A DNA stretch of 64,000 nt from an uncultured Aquimarina sp. (GCA_947500845.1 CANMTP010000009.1:62001-126000), one strand, 5' to 3'; counted from the stretch's first letter, positions 53,297 through 63,498 are shown. Notes: generated by a model from the sequence alone, not told the origin. Numbers and translations are program-made.

Positions 53297-54390
53297 CTGT
53301 ATTCGTCATAAATTTTATCAATTTCAATACTGCTTATCTCCAAATCAGCGTCAACAATTAAGGTAATGGATAAAGGCACGTTAAGACTTGTGCTGGCCAA
53401 CATAACGTGGCGGTTCCAGTCAGGGTCAATAATTGCAACCTTAGGTTCCATATCCATCCAATTGGTATATTTTTCTATAAATAGGTCGATTTCCGTATCA
53501 ATTTCCGTAGCGACCTCAAGAATGAACTCGGTAGCATTCAGTTTCTGTACCGATGTAATCTCCAACTCAAAATCTTCATCATTGATACCACTTACCGTAC
53601 TGCTATCAAATTCGTACTCATCCCTTGATTGATAATGATATAATTCCTTACCGATATAATTATCGAAAAGGAAATTGGTAATGGGTGTCTTGATGTCAAA
53701 ATCCCAAATCTTACCATCTTTTATTCTATTCCTAAATGATTCAGCTTGCGAGAAGAATAGTTTTGTGGTCGTATCGTTAAATTCCTTTAAGCCGTGTCTC
53801 AGTTCTACCGAAGATGCGTCGAATTCTTCCTCAGTCAATTCGTTTATCAAATCAGAATGTATCTTATCACCATCGCCGGCAAAGTCAGTATAGTTATTCG
53901 TAATAAAAATCACTTCAGGGTATGAGATTGCCTGTTCATCTTCAGTCAATATCGACTTCACATTTTCCCAAATCAGGCTATCACGGTATCCCTTTTCGTT
54001 TGAATTGAAAGGTTTGATTTTCTTCATCGCCTTTCGCGAAAGCATTTTGTGACTGGTTTTGGGGTATGGTAAGAATGAAACTTTGTTCTCCTTCAGCTTT
54101 TTAGTGAGCTGACTCCGATATTGTGATGTGTTCTCCTCTATGAAATCGTCGATTACCTCATTGCCAAAAGACTCTTTAGTAAGTTTCTTTACTGTTTTCA
54201 ATTCTTTATCGATTTTTTGTTGGGCTTGCTTTAAACGCTCTTCAAATTTATTGCAGACTTCGTCGATAACCACTTTTGGTACGTAAACATCTAACTTTCC
54301 TTGCTTGGAACCTTCCAGCAATATTCTGAAACTGGGTGAACCCAGGTGCCAATCGGCTATTACGATATTTGAATCGAGAACTACCTTCAT
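53293..54390 (-). CDS. PIN-domain protein (DUF4935-like)
   Basis: 365 residues. N-terminal PIN nuclease domain: MKVVLDSNIVI with Asp6, VVIDEVCNKF with Asp43/Glu44, and a late acidic cluster VIFITNNYTDFAGDGD around residue 165 that could complete the metal site. The C-terminal 190 residues are beta-rich and not recognised (…EFDSSTVSGINDEDFELEITSVQKL…). DUF4935-type PIN proteins are predicted RNases found with defence and toxin genes. It lies 1 bp after the DUF4238 gene and overlaps the next by 4 bp. Contains CTTTCGCGAAAG at 54031-54042. Confidence 0.75.
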   Translation of the reverse strand: MKVVLDSNIVIADWHLGSPSFRILLEGSKQGKLDVYVPKVVIDEVCNKFEERLKQAQQKIDKELKTVKKLTKESFGNEVIDDFIEENTSQYRSQLTKKLKENKVSFLPYPKTSHKMLSRKAMKKIKPFNSNEKGYRDSLIWENVKSILTEDEQAISYPEVIFITNNYTDFAGDGDKIHSDLINELTEEEFDASSVELRHGLKEFNDTTTKLFFSQAESFRNRIKDGKIWDFDIKTPITNFLFDNYIGKELYHYQSRDEYEFDSSTVSGINDEDFELEITSVQKLNATEFILEVATEIDTEIDLFIEKYTNWMDMEPKVAIIDPDWNRHVMLASTSLNVPLSITLIVDADLEISSIEIDKIYDEYR

Positions 54391-54391
54391 T

Positions 54392-55468
<1,077 letters not shown>

Positions 55469-55474
55469 ACGCCC

Positions 55475-56452
55475 TTACATTGTCCATTGTATATTTTTGA
55501 GGCGTTCGCTTATCCGCAATAATGATTTTACGACCAGGGCTTCTTCGGGCAACTTTCCCGTAAGCAGTTCGGCAAACGTGGAATTGTAGGTTTTTCCTAT
55601 GGTTTCCCAAACCTCTTTGGTCTTGCTGAATAGCATTGCTTCCGATGGGTGCACCAATAGCCAATCCTTATCATTGGGTATGGCTTTGTCATCATCCTTT
55701 CCGACCTGTACCAACATTGCTTCAAAATCTGTAGAATGCATAAACTCACTTATTCTATCGTGTCGAAGCATTTGGTGCAAGTCATAGGTATGGCGTACTT
55801 TGCCTGCAAGTTTCTTTAGAGGTTCTTCGGCATAAGAAAAACGCACCAGACTGATTATCTTTTCGCAAAAGGTGCGTTCGATACTCAAGACATTAACATC
55901 AAAAGGTTCCAAACCATAATTCTGTATTAAATCTACATTATTGGTAGTGCCAATAAATTCTGCAATCATCGTATGGATGGTCATACTTTCGTAAGGATGG
56001 GTATTCCCTAGATTGGATACTTCTACTGCGATGGTTTCACTCACTTGTCCGAAATCGCCCTGAGCGTTGGCCTTTGGATATTTGTAGTATAGCTTTCTAA
56101 TTTTCCCAAGTTTCACGTCAAAAGGATGATTTGGAATATACGTTAAAGCGTCACCTACTGCGTTGGTCACTTTTTTTAGTTTGCCCTTTAAGGCAGCGCC
56201 ACTATCACCTGTTTTTTGAAAGACGACCAGGTCGATATCTTCTGAAAACCGTTCGATGATTTTAAAGCACTTTGACAATGAAGTTCCGCCCTTAAAGACA
56301 GCCAAGTCTTTGGCTGTTTTATCTGAGAATATCTGTTTTAAGGCATAGGTGACCCAGTAGTCCTTTTCAATATAGATTTCCGGAATGTCAAAATGTTGTG
56401 CTGCGGCAACAATAGCGCCTTCAAAGGCATCTTTATATTCGTGAAGTTTCAT
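55475..56452 (-). CDS. abiEii: AbiEii-type nucleotidyltransferase toxin
   Basis: 325 residues. The nucleotidyltransferase motif is clear: FKGGTSLSKCF at 53-63 and RFSEDIDLVVF at 68-78 (Asp72, Asp74), then a KLRKLYYKYP-type strand, CEKIISLVRF and RHTYDLHQML. This is the AbiEii/DUF1814 toxin of type IV toxin-antitoxin systems, which modifies tRNA ends with nucleotides and stops growth. Its start overlaps the antitoxin's stop (TAATG). Confidence 0.93.
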   Translation of the reverse strand: MKLHEYKDAFEGAIVAAAQHFDIPEIYIEKDYWVTYALKQIFSDKTAKDLAVFKGGTSLSKCFKIIERFSEDIDLVVFQKTGDSGAALKGKLKKVTNAVGDALTYIPNHPFDVKLGKIRKLYYKYPKANAQGDFGQVSETIAVEVSNLGNTHPYESMTIHTMIAEFIGTTNNVDLIQNYGLEPFDVNVLSIERTFCEKIISLVRFSYAEEPLKKLAGKVRHTYDLHQMLRHDRISEFMHSTDFEAMLVQVGKDDDKAIPNDKDWLLVHPSEAMLFSKTKEVWETIGKTYNSTFAELLTGKLPEEALVVKSLLRISERLKNIQWTM

Positions 56453-57177
56453 TAAGCAATGTTCCAGTTTGAAATGGTGGGCAATATGTTTTCTGATAGG
56501 CCAAACTCGTAGCTGCTTAAATAATTGATAGTTCCTTTAAGCGACTGGCTCAGTTTTTTTAAGGAAAGTGCTTCAAGAATGGCTCCTAAAAAAGCCCTCA
56601 CTTTTGGTGGGTACGCCTTAGCGAATTTGGTCAATTTGTTCTTTTCGCTATTGGAAAGACCTCGAACTTTTTGTTTTATAAATCGCACCCCTTGCGCTTT
56701 ATCCAAATCGGGAATGTTCTTGAAATCTTTTATAACGTCCAATAACTGCAACAAGGGTACATTGTACTTCGTAACCCGAACGTAGCTCTTGGCAGGTTTA
56801 ATGACCATATTTCCAATTTTGGTCTTTATCTGCTTATCCTTACTGGCTACACGTACTACTTTGGGAACTTGGGTCGTCAGTCCCATTTGATTGTACAAAC
56901 GTATTCCGGTGACATAGGCTATTTGTTGGTTGTTCTCAAAAAGATACTTTTTCAGCAGTACACTTTCTCTTGGTTCCAATTCTCCAAAAACAGTATTCTT
57001 TGGCTTATAATACATTCCGTTCTTGTATCTCTTGATGGTTCCATCAGCAACCAATCTACTTAAAGCTTTAGCTGCAGCAGAAAACTCATCTTGAGGAATA
57101 GCCAAACTATCGTATGTAAATACTTCACCAGCATCCATACGAGCAACTCTATCTCTTATATCTTTAGTAATACTCAT
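56452..57177 (-). CDS. abiEi: AbiEi-type antitoxin (DUF6088-like)
   Basis: 241 residues from the ATG at 57177 (MSITKDIRDRVARMDAGEVFT); an in-frame start at 57246 lies within the operator-like repeat and is unlikely. The N-terminal winged HTH (SLAIPQDEFSAAAKALSRLVADGTIKRYKNGMYY) binds DNA, and the C-terminal part (KVVRVASKDKQIKTKIGNMVIKPAKSYV…) neutralises the toxin. AbiEi antitoxins are known to repress their own promoter through inverted repeats; such a repeat lies at 57215-57246. Confidence 0.88.
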   Translation of the reverse strand: MSITKDIRDRVARMDAGEVFTYDSLAIPQDEFSAAAKALSRLVADGTIKRYKNGMYYKPKNTVFGELEPRESVLLKKYLFENNQQIAYVTGIRLYNQMGLTTQVPKVVRVASKDKQIKTKIGNMVIKPAKSYVRVTKYNVPLLQLLDVIKDFKNIPDLDKAQGVRFIKQKVRGLSNSEKNKLTKFAKAYPPKVRAFLGAILEALSLKKLSQSLKGTINYLSSYEFGLSENILPTISNWNIA

Positions 57178-57190
57178 AGCTCTAAGGGTA

Positions 57191-57246
57191 CAAATATATG
57201 TAATTCTATACTTTTTGTCAAGTTTTTTACATACTTTACTTGACAA
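57191..57246 (-). promoter_or_regulatory. abiE promoter and inverted-repeat operator
   Basis: On the minus strand a TATATTTG -7 box (57198 to 57191) precedes the abiEi ATG by 13 bp. Upstream lies a perfect 8-bp inverted repeat TTGTCAAG (57215-57222) and CTTGACAA (57239-57246), separated by 16 bp; its near arm overlaps the place of the -33 element. This suits autorepression by AbiEi. Confidence 0.65.
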
Positions 57247-57286
57247 TTAACTCCAATAACTGTTCCATTAGCTACTTTAGTATTAC

Positions 57287-57412
57287 TTATAGCATCAATG
57301 CCATTGTTTTTATCTTCTTTTCTTCCGATTGAGACTTTTCAATACAAAAAGTCAAGGGTCTGTAAATTCCAATTTTTCGTCCATCACCACCAAGGACACC
57401 GATGGTTTTCAT
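57287..57412 (-). pseudogene. Possible remnant beginning like an amino-acid racemase
   Basis: A 41-codon frame whose first residues are MKTIGVLGGDG, as in aspartate/glutamate racemases and other Rossmann-like proteins (MKTIGLLGGMS…), followed by unrelated sequence and a stop. It is too short for a working enzyme. The rest of the gap 57413-57577 holds nothing I recognise. Confidence 0.25.
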
Positions 57413-57577
57413 CAATTATGTGAAGTAGTCGTATTTCAGATAACAGCTTAAGATAAGCTTGACACCAATAGCTGCAATAGATGTAAAATTCCACCTTCCA
57501 TCTAAAAAGTGATAGTTTTCTCGCACAAATCTTTACTATAATAAAGGTCTAAAATTCAGTCAATACTTTTTTGAAAA

Positions 57578-57633
57578 GTGTCGAAGACGGTTGAATAAGT
57601 TACATAGTTTGTTCAGTCTCCTAAATACCTTTA
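57578..57633 (+). promoter_or_regulatory. Candidate promoter of the right-hand SDR operon
   Basis: A -7-like box TACCTTTA at 57626, with GTTACATAG starting 27 bp before it (57599) and GTGTCGAAG 21 bp before that (57578). The geometry equals that of the TACCA regulon, but the half-sites are different and resemble those before 2132 and 63482. Confidence 0.35.
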
Positions 57634-57687
57634 TGACTCATAAAAACTGCATTAGCAGAAAAAAATGTTAATCTTAAAAATAGTACT

Positions 57688-58536
57688 ATGAGTAATTCAA
57701 AAATCATTTTAATCACCGGAGTATCAGGCGGTCTTGGTAGAAACTTAGCAGAAGTAGCTGCAAAATTAGGACATACGGTCGTCGGTACCCTTAGAAAGGA
57801 AAGTCAGTTTGAAGACTTTAAAAATTTAGTGCCAGGTCATACCTTCCCTGTTAAAATGGATGTCACTATGGAAGAAGAACGTAACAAGGCTTTAGAATGG
57901 ATACTAGACCAATATGGCCATCTTGACGTTTTGATAAACAATGCAGGTTTCGGACTTATCGGTGCTGCGGAAGAATTTAGCGAAGAAGAAGCGCGCCAAC
58001 AATTCGAGACCAACTTTTGGGGTGCTGCCTTATTGACCATGGCGGTTTTACCGCATATGAGGGAACAAGGTGGTGGAAACATTATTCAAATCTCTGCCAT
58101 TGGTGGATTTACACCAGTACCTGGAATGTCTTTCTATGGCGCCAGTAAAATTGCAATTGAAGGACTTAGCGATTCCTTGGCGGCAGAGGTAGAACCATTC
58201 AACATAAAGATTATGACAGTGCTTCCTGGACCAATGCGTACCAACTGGGCAGGTGCTTCGTTAAAAACACCGGAAAAAGAATTGGAAGCCTATAGCGAGA
58301 CAGTAGGTAAATTCAAAGGTTTCTTGAACTCTATCGACGGAAAGCAACCATGGAGTCCATACAAGACCGCAGAAGCGATAATGGAAGCTGCTTTTTCTGA
58401 AAACGCACCGTTCCGATTCTTTGTAGGGGACTATGCATTGGAACATGCCGATGAGCAAATGGCAAAAATCTCGAAAGATTTGGAAAATTTCAGGGAATTG
58501 GCCCAATCGACAAAAATTGAGGAAGCTACTGTCTAA
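57688..58536 (+). CDS. Short-chain dehydrogenase/reductase (paralogue of 18146)
   Basis: 282 residues. ITGVSGGLGRNLAEVA nucleotide site, LDVLINNAGFGL, catalytic Ser in ISAIGG, YGASK pair, and PGPMRTNWAG, which groups it with the SDR at 18146 (PGPFRTDWAG). It heads a likely operon running through 58575, 59331, 59861 and 60966. Confidence 0.92.
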   Translation: MSNSKIILITGVSGGLGRNLAEVAAKLGHTVVGTLRKESQFEDFKNLVPGHTFPVKMDVTMEEERNKALEWILDQYGHLDVLINNAGFGLIGAAEEFSEEEARQQFETNFWGAALLTMAVLPHMREQGGGNIIQISAIGGFTPVPGMSFYGASKIAIEGLSDSLAAEVEPFNIKIMTVLPGPMRTNWAGASLKTPEKELEAYSETVGKFKGFLNSIDGKQPWSPYKTAEAIMEAAFSENAPFRFFVGDYALEHADEQMAKISKDLENFRELAQSTKIEEATV

Positions 58537-58574
58537 TCGATTTAGATTTCACAAAAAAATTTAAAAAATAATTA

Positions 58575-59324
58575 ATGGACTTTAAAGGAAAAACGGCCTT
58601 AATTACCGGTTCTACTAAAGGAATCGGTAAGGCCATAGCCGTAAAACTCGCAAATATGGGTGCGGATATCGTACTCAATTATGCTGGTGATAAAGACGCA
58701 GCTGACAAAACAACGGAAGAGATAGAACAGCTTGGGGTAAAGGTCATTGCTGTAAAAGCAGATAACAGCAAAATAAATGATTCGAAGAAACTCTTTGAGG
58801 CAGCTATCGAATCTTTTGGTGGCGTTGATATCGTGATAGCAAATGCAGGAATAGAACTGATAGACATTCCCTTTGTTGATTATACCGAAGAGCAGTATGA
58901 CAAGGTATTCAATATTAATACCAAAGGTACTTTTTTTGTAATGCAACAGGCTGCCAAGCACGTTAGGGACAATGGTAGAATCATACTTATCTCGTCAAGT
59001 ACAACAGTATATCCACATGCTGGTTTTGCGGTATATGGCGGAAGCAAGACCGCACCGAAATTCTTTGCCGATGTGCTTGCCAAAGAGGTGGGCGAAAGAG
59101 GCATAACCGTGAATACCGTAATACCTGGTGCAACCGACGAAGCCGGAATATTTGCCGATATGCCCGATGACAGTCCCTATAAAAAAGAAATTAGGGCAGC
59201 GTCACCACTCAATAAAATGGGATTGCCAAAAGACATCGCCAATGTAACCGCTTTTGTAGCAAGTGATGAATGTTCATTTATCACCGGCCATCAATTTATG
59301 GTCAATGGTGGTGCGACAATCTGA
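58575..59324 (+). CDS. Short-chain dehydrogenase (FabG-like)
   Basis: 249 residues, classical SDR: LITGSTKGIGKAIAVKL, VDIVIANAGIEL (ANAG in place of NNAG), catalytic Ser in ILISSSTTV, YGGSK pair, and the C-terminal SFITGHQFMVNGG. It is 38 bp after the previous SDR and 6 bp before the next gene. Probably a carbonyl reductase; substrate unknown. Confidence 0.93.
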   Translation: MDFKGKTALITGSTKGIGKAIAVKLANMGADIVLNYAGDKDAADKTTEEIEQLGVKVIAVKADNSKINDSKKLFEAAIESFGGVDIVIANAGIELIDIPFVDYTEEQYDKVFNINTKGTFFVMQQAAKHVRDNGRIILISSSTTVYPHAGFAVYGGSKTAPKFFADVLAKEVGERGITVNTVIPGATDEAGIFADMPDDSPYKKEIRAASPLNKMGLPKDIANVTAFVASDECSFITGHQFMVNGGATI

Positions 59325-59330
59325 TACATT

Positions 59331-59849
59331 ATGAGAAAAATTTTCAACTACATAGCAGCGCTTTTGGCATCTATTCAATTAGGCAGTTGCCAAGAACCAA
59401 ATACAAAATTGGCGCTGCACTTAAAATCAAAATTCAATATGACACCTAATGGAAAAAACCTAAAAAAACTTGCAGAGGTTCCTTTTTTTGAAGATTTCTC
59501 TCAAGAGCAGTTGCAATGGGTAGACGAACATACCGATGAATTTGGCTTTAATGCTGATGAAGAAATACCTACCGATGGTCTAATGGAATCTGCCTATTGG
59601 GTTCTGCTCTATGGCTCTTGGGATATAAAAATGAATACCGATGGGCAAAACGTACATGCCGTCAACGATATTGGAAAATGGTTCAGAAAAAATTCCCTGA
59701 CCAGTCCAGAAGAGTTGAAAGAACTTACAATTTCGTCACATTCGTATGTGCTTTTGGTACCTGAAGACAAAATGGAAGAAATGTTACGTATGGACTATCC
59801 TATTTTGGATAAACTTAGCCAAGGGGAAAAAGAGCACGCTAATTATTAA
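59331..59849 (+). CDS. cNMP-binding-like single-domain protein with lipoprotein signal
   Basis: 172 residues. The first 20 form a lipoprotein-type signal with a lipobox-like LGSC (Cys20). From residue 37 (MTPNGKNLKKLAEVPFFEDFSQEQLQWVDEH) onward it is like the CRP/cAMP-binding beta-barrel fold, with AYWVLLYGSWDIKMN in the barrel, and is clearly related to the protein at 63559-63999 (VPFF..LS..QL, DEFGF.A.E, LLYGSW). There is no DNA-binding part. An internal ATG at 59439 would give a cytosolic form with the same start as the paralogue. Function unknown. Confidence 0.7.
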   Translation: MRKIFNYIAALLASIQLGSCQEPNTKLALHLKSKFNMTPNGKNLKKLAEVPFFEDFSQEQLQWVDEHTDEFGFNADEEIPTDGLMESAYWVLLYGSWDIKMNTDGQNVHAVNDIGKWFRKNSLTSPEELKELTISSHSYVLLVPEDKMEEMLRMDYPILDKLSQGEKEHANY

Positions 59850-59860
59850 ACCAACGGGAT

Positions 59861-60973
59861 ATGGTACTTGCAAAAGCGGCAATCGTATTTGAGAAGAATG
59901 GGAATTTTAGCATTGCGCCCATTGAAATCGAACCACCTACAGATAATGAAATTTTGGTTCGCAATGTTGGTTGTGGTATATGTGCCGGTGATTTAATCAT
60001 CCCAGAGCAAATATATCCCATTCCCTTGCCCATGGTCGGTGGGCACGAAGGTTCGGGCATCGTCGAAAAAATAGGTAGGAATGTTTCTAACATCGCCGTA
60101 GGTGACCATATAGTAATGAGCTTTGGTTCTTGCGGAAAATGTGATTCTTGTAACCAAGGACAACCAACCTATTGCAGCAACTATTTTGATCTCAACTTTA
60201 TGGGGAAGCGTACTGCAGGAAATAACGCCTACAGTTTTGATGGTAAAAACCTAAATGGACACTACTTTCAACAATCTTCCTTTGCCACATATTCGCTTGC
60301 ACACGAGCGAAATGCGGTAAAGGTTTCCAAAGACGTTCCCCTAGAGATTCTTGGCCCTTTGGGCTGTGGCGTACAAACCGGTGCTGGTGGTGTACTCAAT
60401 GTATTACGACCAGAATCTGGAAGTTCTATAGCGGTTTTCGGTGCAGGTTCGGTAGGTTTATCAGCCGTGATGGCTGCCAATTCCATCAACTGTTCAGAAA
60501 TAATCGTAGTTGACATCGTACCAGAACGATTGAATTTGGCCAAGGAATTGGGCGCGACAAAAACCATCAATGGCAAGGAACTTGATGCCGTAGACGAGAT
60601 AAAGAAGTACACTTCAGAAATGGGTGTCGACTATACCATCGAATCTACAGGTAACCCAAAAGTGCTTTCACAAGCTATTAAATCATTGGGTAAAAAGGGC
60701 GTTTGTGGCATCATTGGGGCGCCACCACTTGACGCAGAAGTTGGCATTGATGTAAATGATGTTCTCAATAATGGCAAAACCATTGTAGGAATCGTTGAAG
60801 GACATAGCGTACCCCAAGTTTTTGTTCCCGCTTTAATTGATATGTACCTCAATGGTAAATTTCCCTTTGACAAATTGATATCGTACTACGACTTCAAAGA
60901 AATAAACAAGGCCATTGAAGATATGAAATCGGGTAAAGCCATAAAGCCTATAATCAAAATAGCAAGTGTCTGA
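59861..60973 (+). CDS. Aryl-alcohol-dehydrogenase-like zinc MDR enzyme
   Basis: 370 residues. Catalytic zinc: Cys in GCGICAGD, GGHEGSG; structural zinc loop SCGKCDSCNQGQPTYC; Rossmann site AVFGAGSVGLSAVMAA. The long insert after the loop (FDLNFMGKRTAGNN…) and GPLGCGVQTGAGGVLN are typical of benzyl/aryl-alcohol dehydrogenases (XylB-like), which turn aromatic alcohols into aldehydes. It overlaps the next gene by 8 bp. Confidence 0.92.
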   Translation: MVLAKAAIVFEKNGNFSIAPIEIEPPTDNEILVRNVGCGICAGDLIIPEQIYPIPLPMVGGHEGSGIVEKIGRNVSNIAVGDHIVMSFGSCGKCDSCNQGQPTYCSNYFDLNFMGKRTAGNNAYSFDGKNLNGHYFQQSSFATYSLAHERNAVKVSKDVPLEILGPLGCGVQTGAGGVLNVLRPESGSSIAVFGAGSVGLSAVMAANSINCSEIIVVDIVPERLNLAKELGATKTINGKELDAVDEIKKYTSEMGVDYTIESTGNPKVLSQAIKSLGKKGVCGIIGAPPLDAEVGIDVNDVLNNGKTIVGIVEGHSVPQVFVPALIDMYLNGKFPFDKLISYYDFKEINKAIEDMKSGKAIKPIIKIASV

Positions 60974-61511
60974 CGATTTGAACATACCTGTTACGGTTTC
61001 AGTAAAACGCATAGTGATACAAGAGTATCAACACGTTTTTGAAAAACAACTTGAAGATGTGGTGAAGACCATTAAAAAATTCGATGGTTTTTTGAGTATC
61101 GATATCATCAGACCCATATCTACCGATACTTTGGAATATGATGTCATTTTAAAATTTGACAGTTTTGAGAGCCTTTACAAATGGCGTGACTCACAAGAAC
61201 GAAAAAACTGGAACACACTCGCCGAAGAGAGCACAGCGTTTGGGCCTGAAATCAATGTGGTAAAAGGTTTTGAGAATTGGTTTATTATTCCACACAAACA
61301 AGAACAAATACCCATGTGGAAAATGGACTTCATCACTTGGTTGGCCATTTATCCGCTTATTTGTGGACTTATATTATTGTTAAGGCCTGTTTTGGCCGTC
61401 ACCCCAATGTTGGTCGATAATTTAATCTTGACGATTATCCTGATTCCATTGCTTAGTAGGATCGTGATGCCCAGAATGATACGCTTATTCGCTAAATGGT
61501 TGAAGAAGTAA
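60966..61511 (+). CDS. ABM monooxygenase domain fused to two membrane helices
   Basis: 181 residues; the GTG at 60966 is the start, overlapping the dehydrogenase by 8 bp. Residues about 5-110 form an ABM ferredoxin-like domain (IVIQEYQHVFEKQLEDVVKTI … LYKWRDSQERKNW). The last 65 residues (TWLAIYPLICGLILLL … LIPLLSRIVMPRMIRLFAKWLKK) are the two-helix module that stands alone at 20996 and 28347. The fusion makes it a membrane-bound ABM protein. Confidence 0.85.
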   Translation: MSDDLNIPVTVSVKRIVIQEYQHVFEKQLEDVVKTIKKFDGFLSIDIIRPISTDTLEYDVILKFDSFESLYKWRDSQERKNWNTLAEESTAFGPEINVVKGFENWFIIPHKQEQIPMWKMDFITWLAIYPLICGLILLLRPVLAVTPMLVDNLILTIILIPLLSRIVMPRMIRLFAKWLKK

Positions 61512-61531
61512 ATAGTTTTTAAGAACTACTT

Positions 61532-62500
61532 CTAATTAATGGCTATGGGGTTTATCCATGAGCTTGAAGAACCAACGATTGGTAATGGTGTGGCAATAAA
61601 TAGAAATTCCGCCCATCCTTTTTCAACCAACCTTCCCGTTGCTACATTTTCCAAAATATGGATGCCATGTTTGGCCAATAGTAATTGATGTACTGGAAAC
61701 AGAATCCCTTCTTTTTCAAATGGTATGACTTCCAAGGAGGGTGTATCACTACCCACGGCAACAACCCCTTTCGATGCCAAATATTCCACAACCTCTATGC
61801 CTGGCCCTGGTTCACCCGACAGAAATTCCTTTTTATCGTCTTTATTATTTAGCAACAGACTATGGCCTGTGTAGAACAAAACCACATCGCCATCGCCTAT
61901 TTTTTGAATCTTTTGCAATTGCATGGCAGCCTCAACATCGTTTACCGTAATCAATTCACCGGGTTTTAGTCGGTCCGTTTTGCGAACGGCTGTTATATCC
62001 AATATAATTCCCTTGGTTACAATTGGTGGTGCGTTCTCAATACCCAATTTCTTCAGACCAGAAACGGTCTGTATGTCGTCGCCCTTGAATCCATTAAAAA
62101 AATGTCCATCCACACCCATATGCGCCAAGCCATCGATTTGGGTTCCGGTATTGATGGGTGCATAAACAATATCCTCATTGTTAGAATGATAGGTGCCTTC
62201 GTTCTGACTGACTACCAACTCAAATCTCCGCCATCCATAAGCTGGGGTATTTCTGTCCAGGTCAATGGCCAGACTAATAAGCTCACCTTTTTTGACAAGG
62301 CTAATAGCATTCAATAGCTTATCGGGCGTCAATTTGTTGGTAGCACCTCTTTCATCTGCAGTACCATATTCTGACTTCATTTCTGAAGGGGTAACAACCC
62401 AAGGCGAGTTCTGTTCTTTTTCTTGTGCTAACATCTGTAGCGGCAATAACAAAATGGCTAAAAAATATCTTTTTATTTTAATAGATTTATAAGTCTGCAT
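61532..62500 (-). CDS. Secreted cyclase-family (kynurenine-formamidase-like) hydrolase
   Basis: 322 residues from the ATG at 62500 (MQTYKSIKIKRYFLAILLL); an upstream in-frame start at 62551 would overlap the preceding gene more. Signal peptide ends MLAQ. The cyclase motif is NTGTQIDGLAHMGVDGHFFNG, a variant of HxGTHxDxPxH with the first His absent and Gln for His, which may lower or change metal binding. Later VLFYTGHS and GVVAVGSDTPS are in family style. Members hydrolyse formamides or lactones. Overlaps the gene at 62487 by 14 bp. Confidence 0.85.
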   Translation of the reverse strand: MQTYKSIKIKRYFLAILLLPLQMLAQEKEQNSPWVVTPSEMKSEYGTADERGATNKLTPDKLLNAISLVKKGELISLAIDLDRNTPAYGWRRFELVVSQNEGTYHSNNEDIVYAPINTGTQIDGLAHMGVDGHFFNGFKGDDIQTVSGLKKLGIENAPPIVTKGIILDITAVRKTDRLKPGELITVNDVEAAMQLQKIQKIGDGDVVLFYTGHSLLLNNKDDKKEFLSGEPGPGIEVVEYLASKGVVAVGSDTPSLEVIPFEKEGILFPVHQLLLAKHGIHILENVATGRLVEKGWAEFLFIATPLPIVGSSSSWINPIAIN

Positions 62501-63482
62501 AAAGTTCAATGGTGTATCCGTTAATATCGTGTAAAAGCACAATGCGTACACCGTAATCCGGGCGTTCTATTTCGTAGAAAACATCTACGTTATTGTCCTT
62601 TAAATGCTGCATCACCGTATCGTAGTCTTTTATCTTAAAGCCGATATGTTTGTAGCCCTGTACTTGATAATCTTCTTTAATGGATGCCGGAAGTTCTGGT
62701 TTATTGCCCAAGGGGTTGCCACCACCGACCAACTCAACGTGAAAAGCATTTGAGATTTCTAAAAAAGCAATTTCAATATCAGGGTCTATATTTTCAACTT
62801 TGGAACGCCTTAAAACGGTAGCTCCGAAGACATTTTGGTACCAGGCAATTGATTTTTCAAGGTTGGTAACTCGCAAGGCCACGTGATTGGGCTTAAATTG
62901 GTCTGAAATATCAGTATTTTCACCAACGATTCCTGCTGCTTTTTCGAAAATGTACCAGTTACCTTCGTTCCAGTCGATGTATTGAATCATTCGTTTGATT
63001 TTCCATCCTTGGGCGGTTCTTACACAGTAATTATCGTAATAGCCTATCATTCGCTGTATGCTACCACCAACTTTGTTGGGCAGAAAATGCTGTGCGTGAA
63101 GCATTGACCTTACAAAAGCTGAATCGCCGTCAATTTCAATACTTAAAGGATATCCGATATGTTGGGTAGCGTTAAGGTTTTGAAAAAAAGGTTTCACCAA
63201 ACCTACCCACTCGTCGGCATCAAATGTGGTGAGTCCGCTTCCACCAATGGATGCGGAAAAATCCATTTCTATCTCATCGGTAAATAAAGAACGGTGCAAT
63301 TTCCAATCTTTCCTATCAAAAGAATGTCCGTAGCTTACAATAAGTTCAGACAGTGCTTGCTTGTCCAGAAGTTCGTTCAGTTTATCGGTATCCGTTTTGT
63401 TGGTTTGGCCCATTAAATTTATATGGGCGAATGCAACCAATAGCATCAATAGTGTTGCTCTCATTTTTATGGTTTTTTTCAA
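62487..63482 (-). CDS. Exported SnoaL-VOC fusion protein
   Basis: 331 residues. Signal peptide ending NLMGQ; then a SnoaL-like NTF2 domain (about 30-170: ALSELIVSYGHSFDRKDWKLHRSLF … GWKIKRMIQYIDW) and a VOC domain (about 195-331: NHVALRVTNLEKSIAWYQNVFG … HIGFKIKDYDTVMQHLKDNN … YTIELYADL). His and Glu at VOC ligand positions (NHVAL, HVELV, HIGF, TIELY) are kept. The two folds also occur as separate neighbours at 11005 and 11494. First gene of a two-gene operon with the cyclase. Confidence 0.88.
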   Translation of the reverse strand: MKKTIKMRATLLMLLVAFAHINLMGQTNKTDTDKLNELLDKQALSELIVSYGHSFDRKDWKLHRSLFTDEIEMDFSASIGGSGLTTFDADEWVGLVKPFFQNLNATQHIGYPLSIEIDGDSAFVRSMLHAQHFLPNKVGGSIQRMIGYYDNYCVRTAQGWKIKRMIQYIDWNEGNWYIFEKAAGIVGENTDISDQFKPNHVALRVTNLEKSIAWYQNVFGATVLRRSKVENIDPDIEIAFLEISNAFHVELVGGGNPLGNKPELPASIKEDYQVQGYKHIGFKIKDYDTVMQHLKDNNVDVFYEIERPDYGVRIVLLHDINGYTIELYADL

Positions 63483-63498
63483 GTGTTCGACTAAATCT

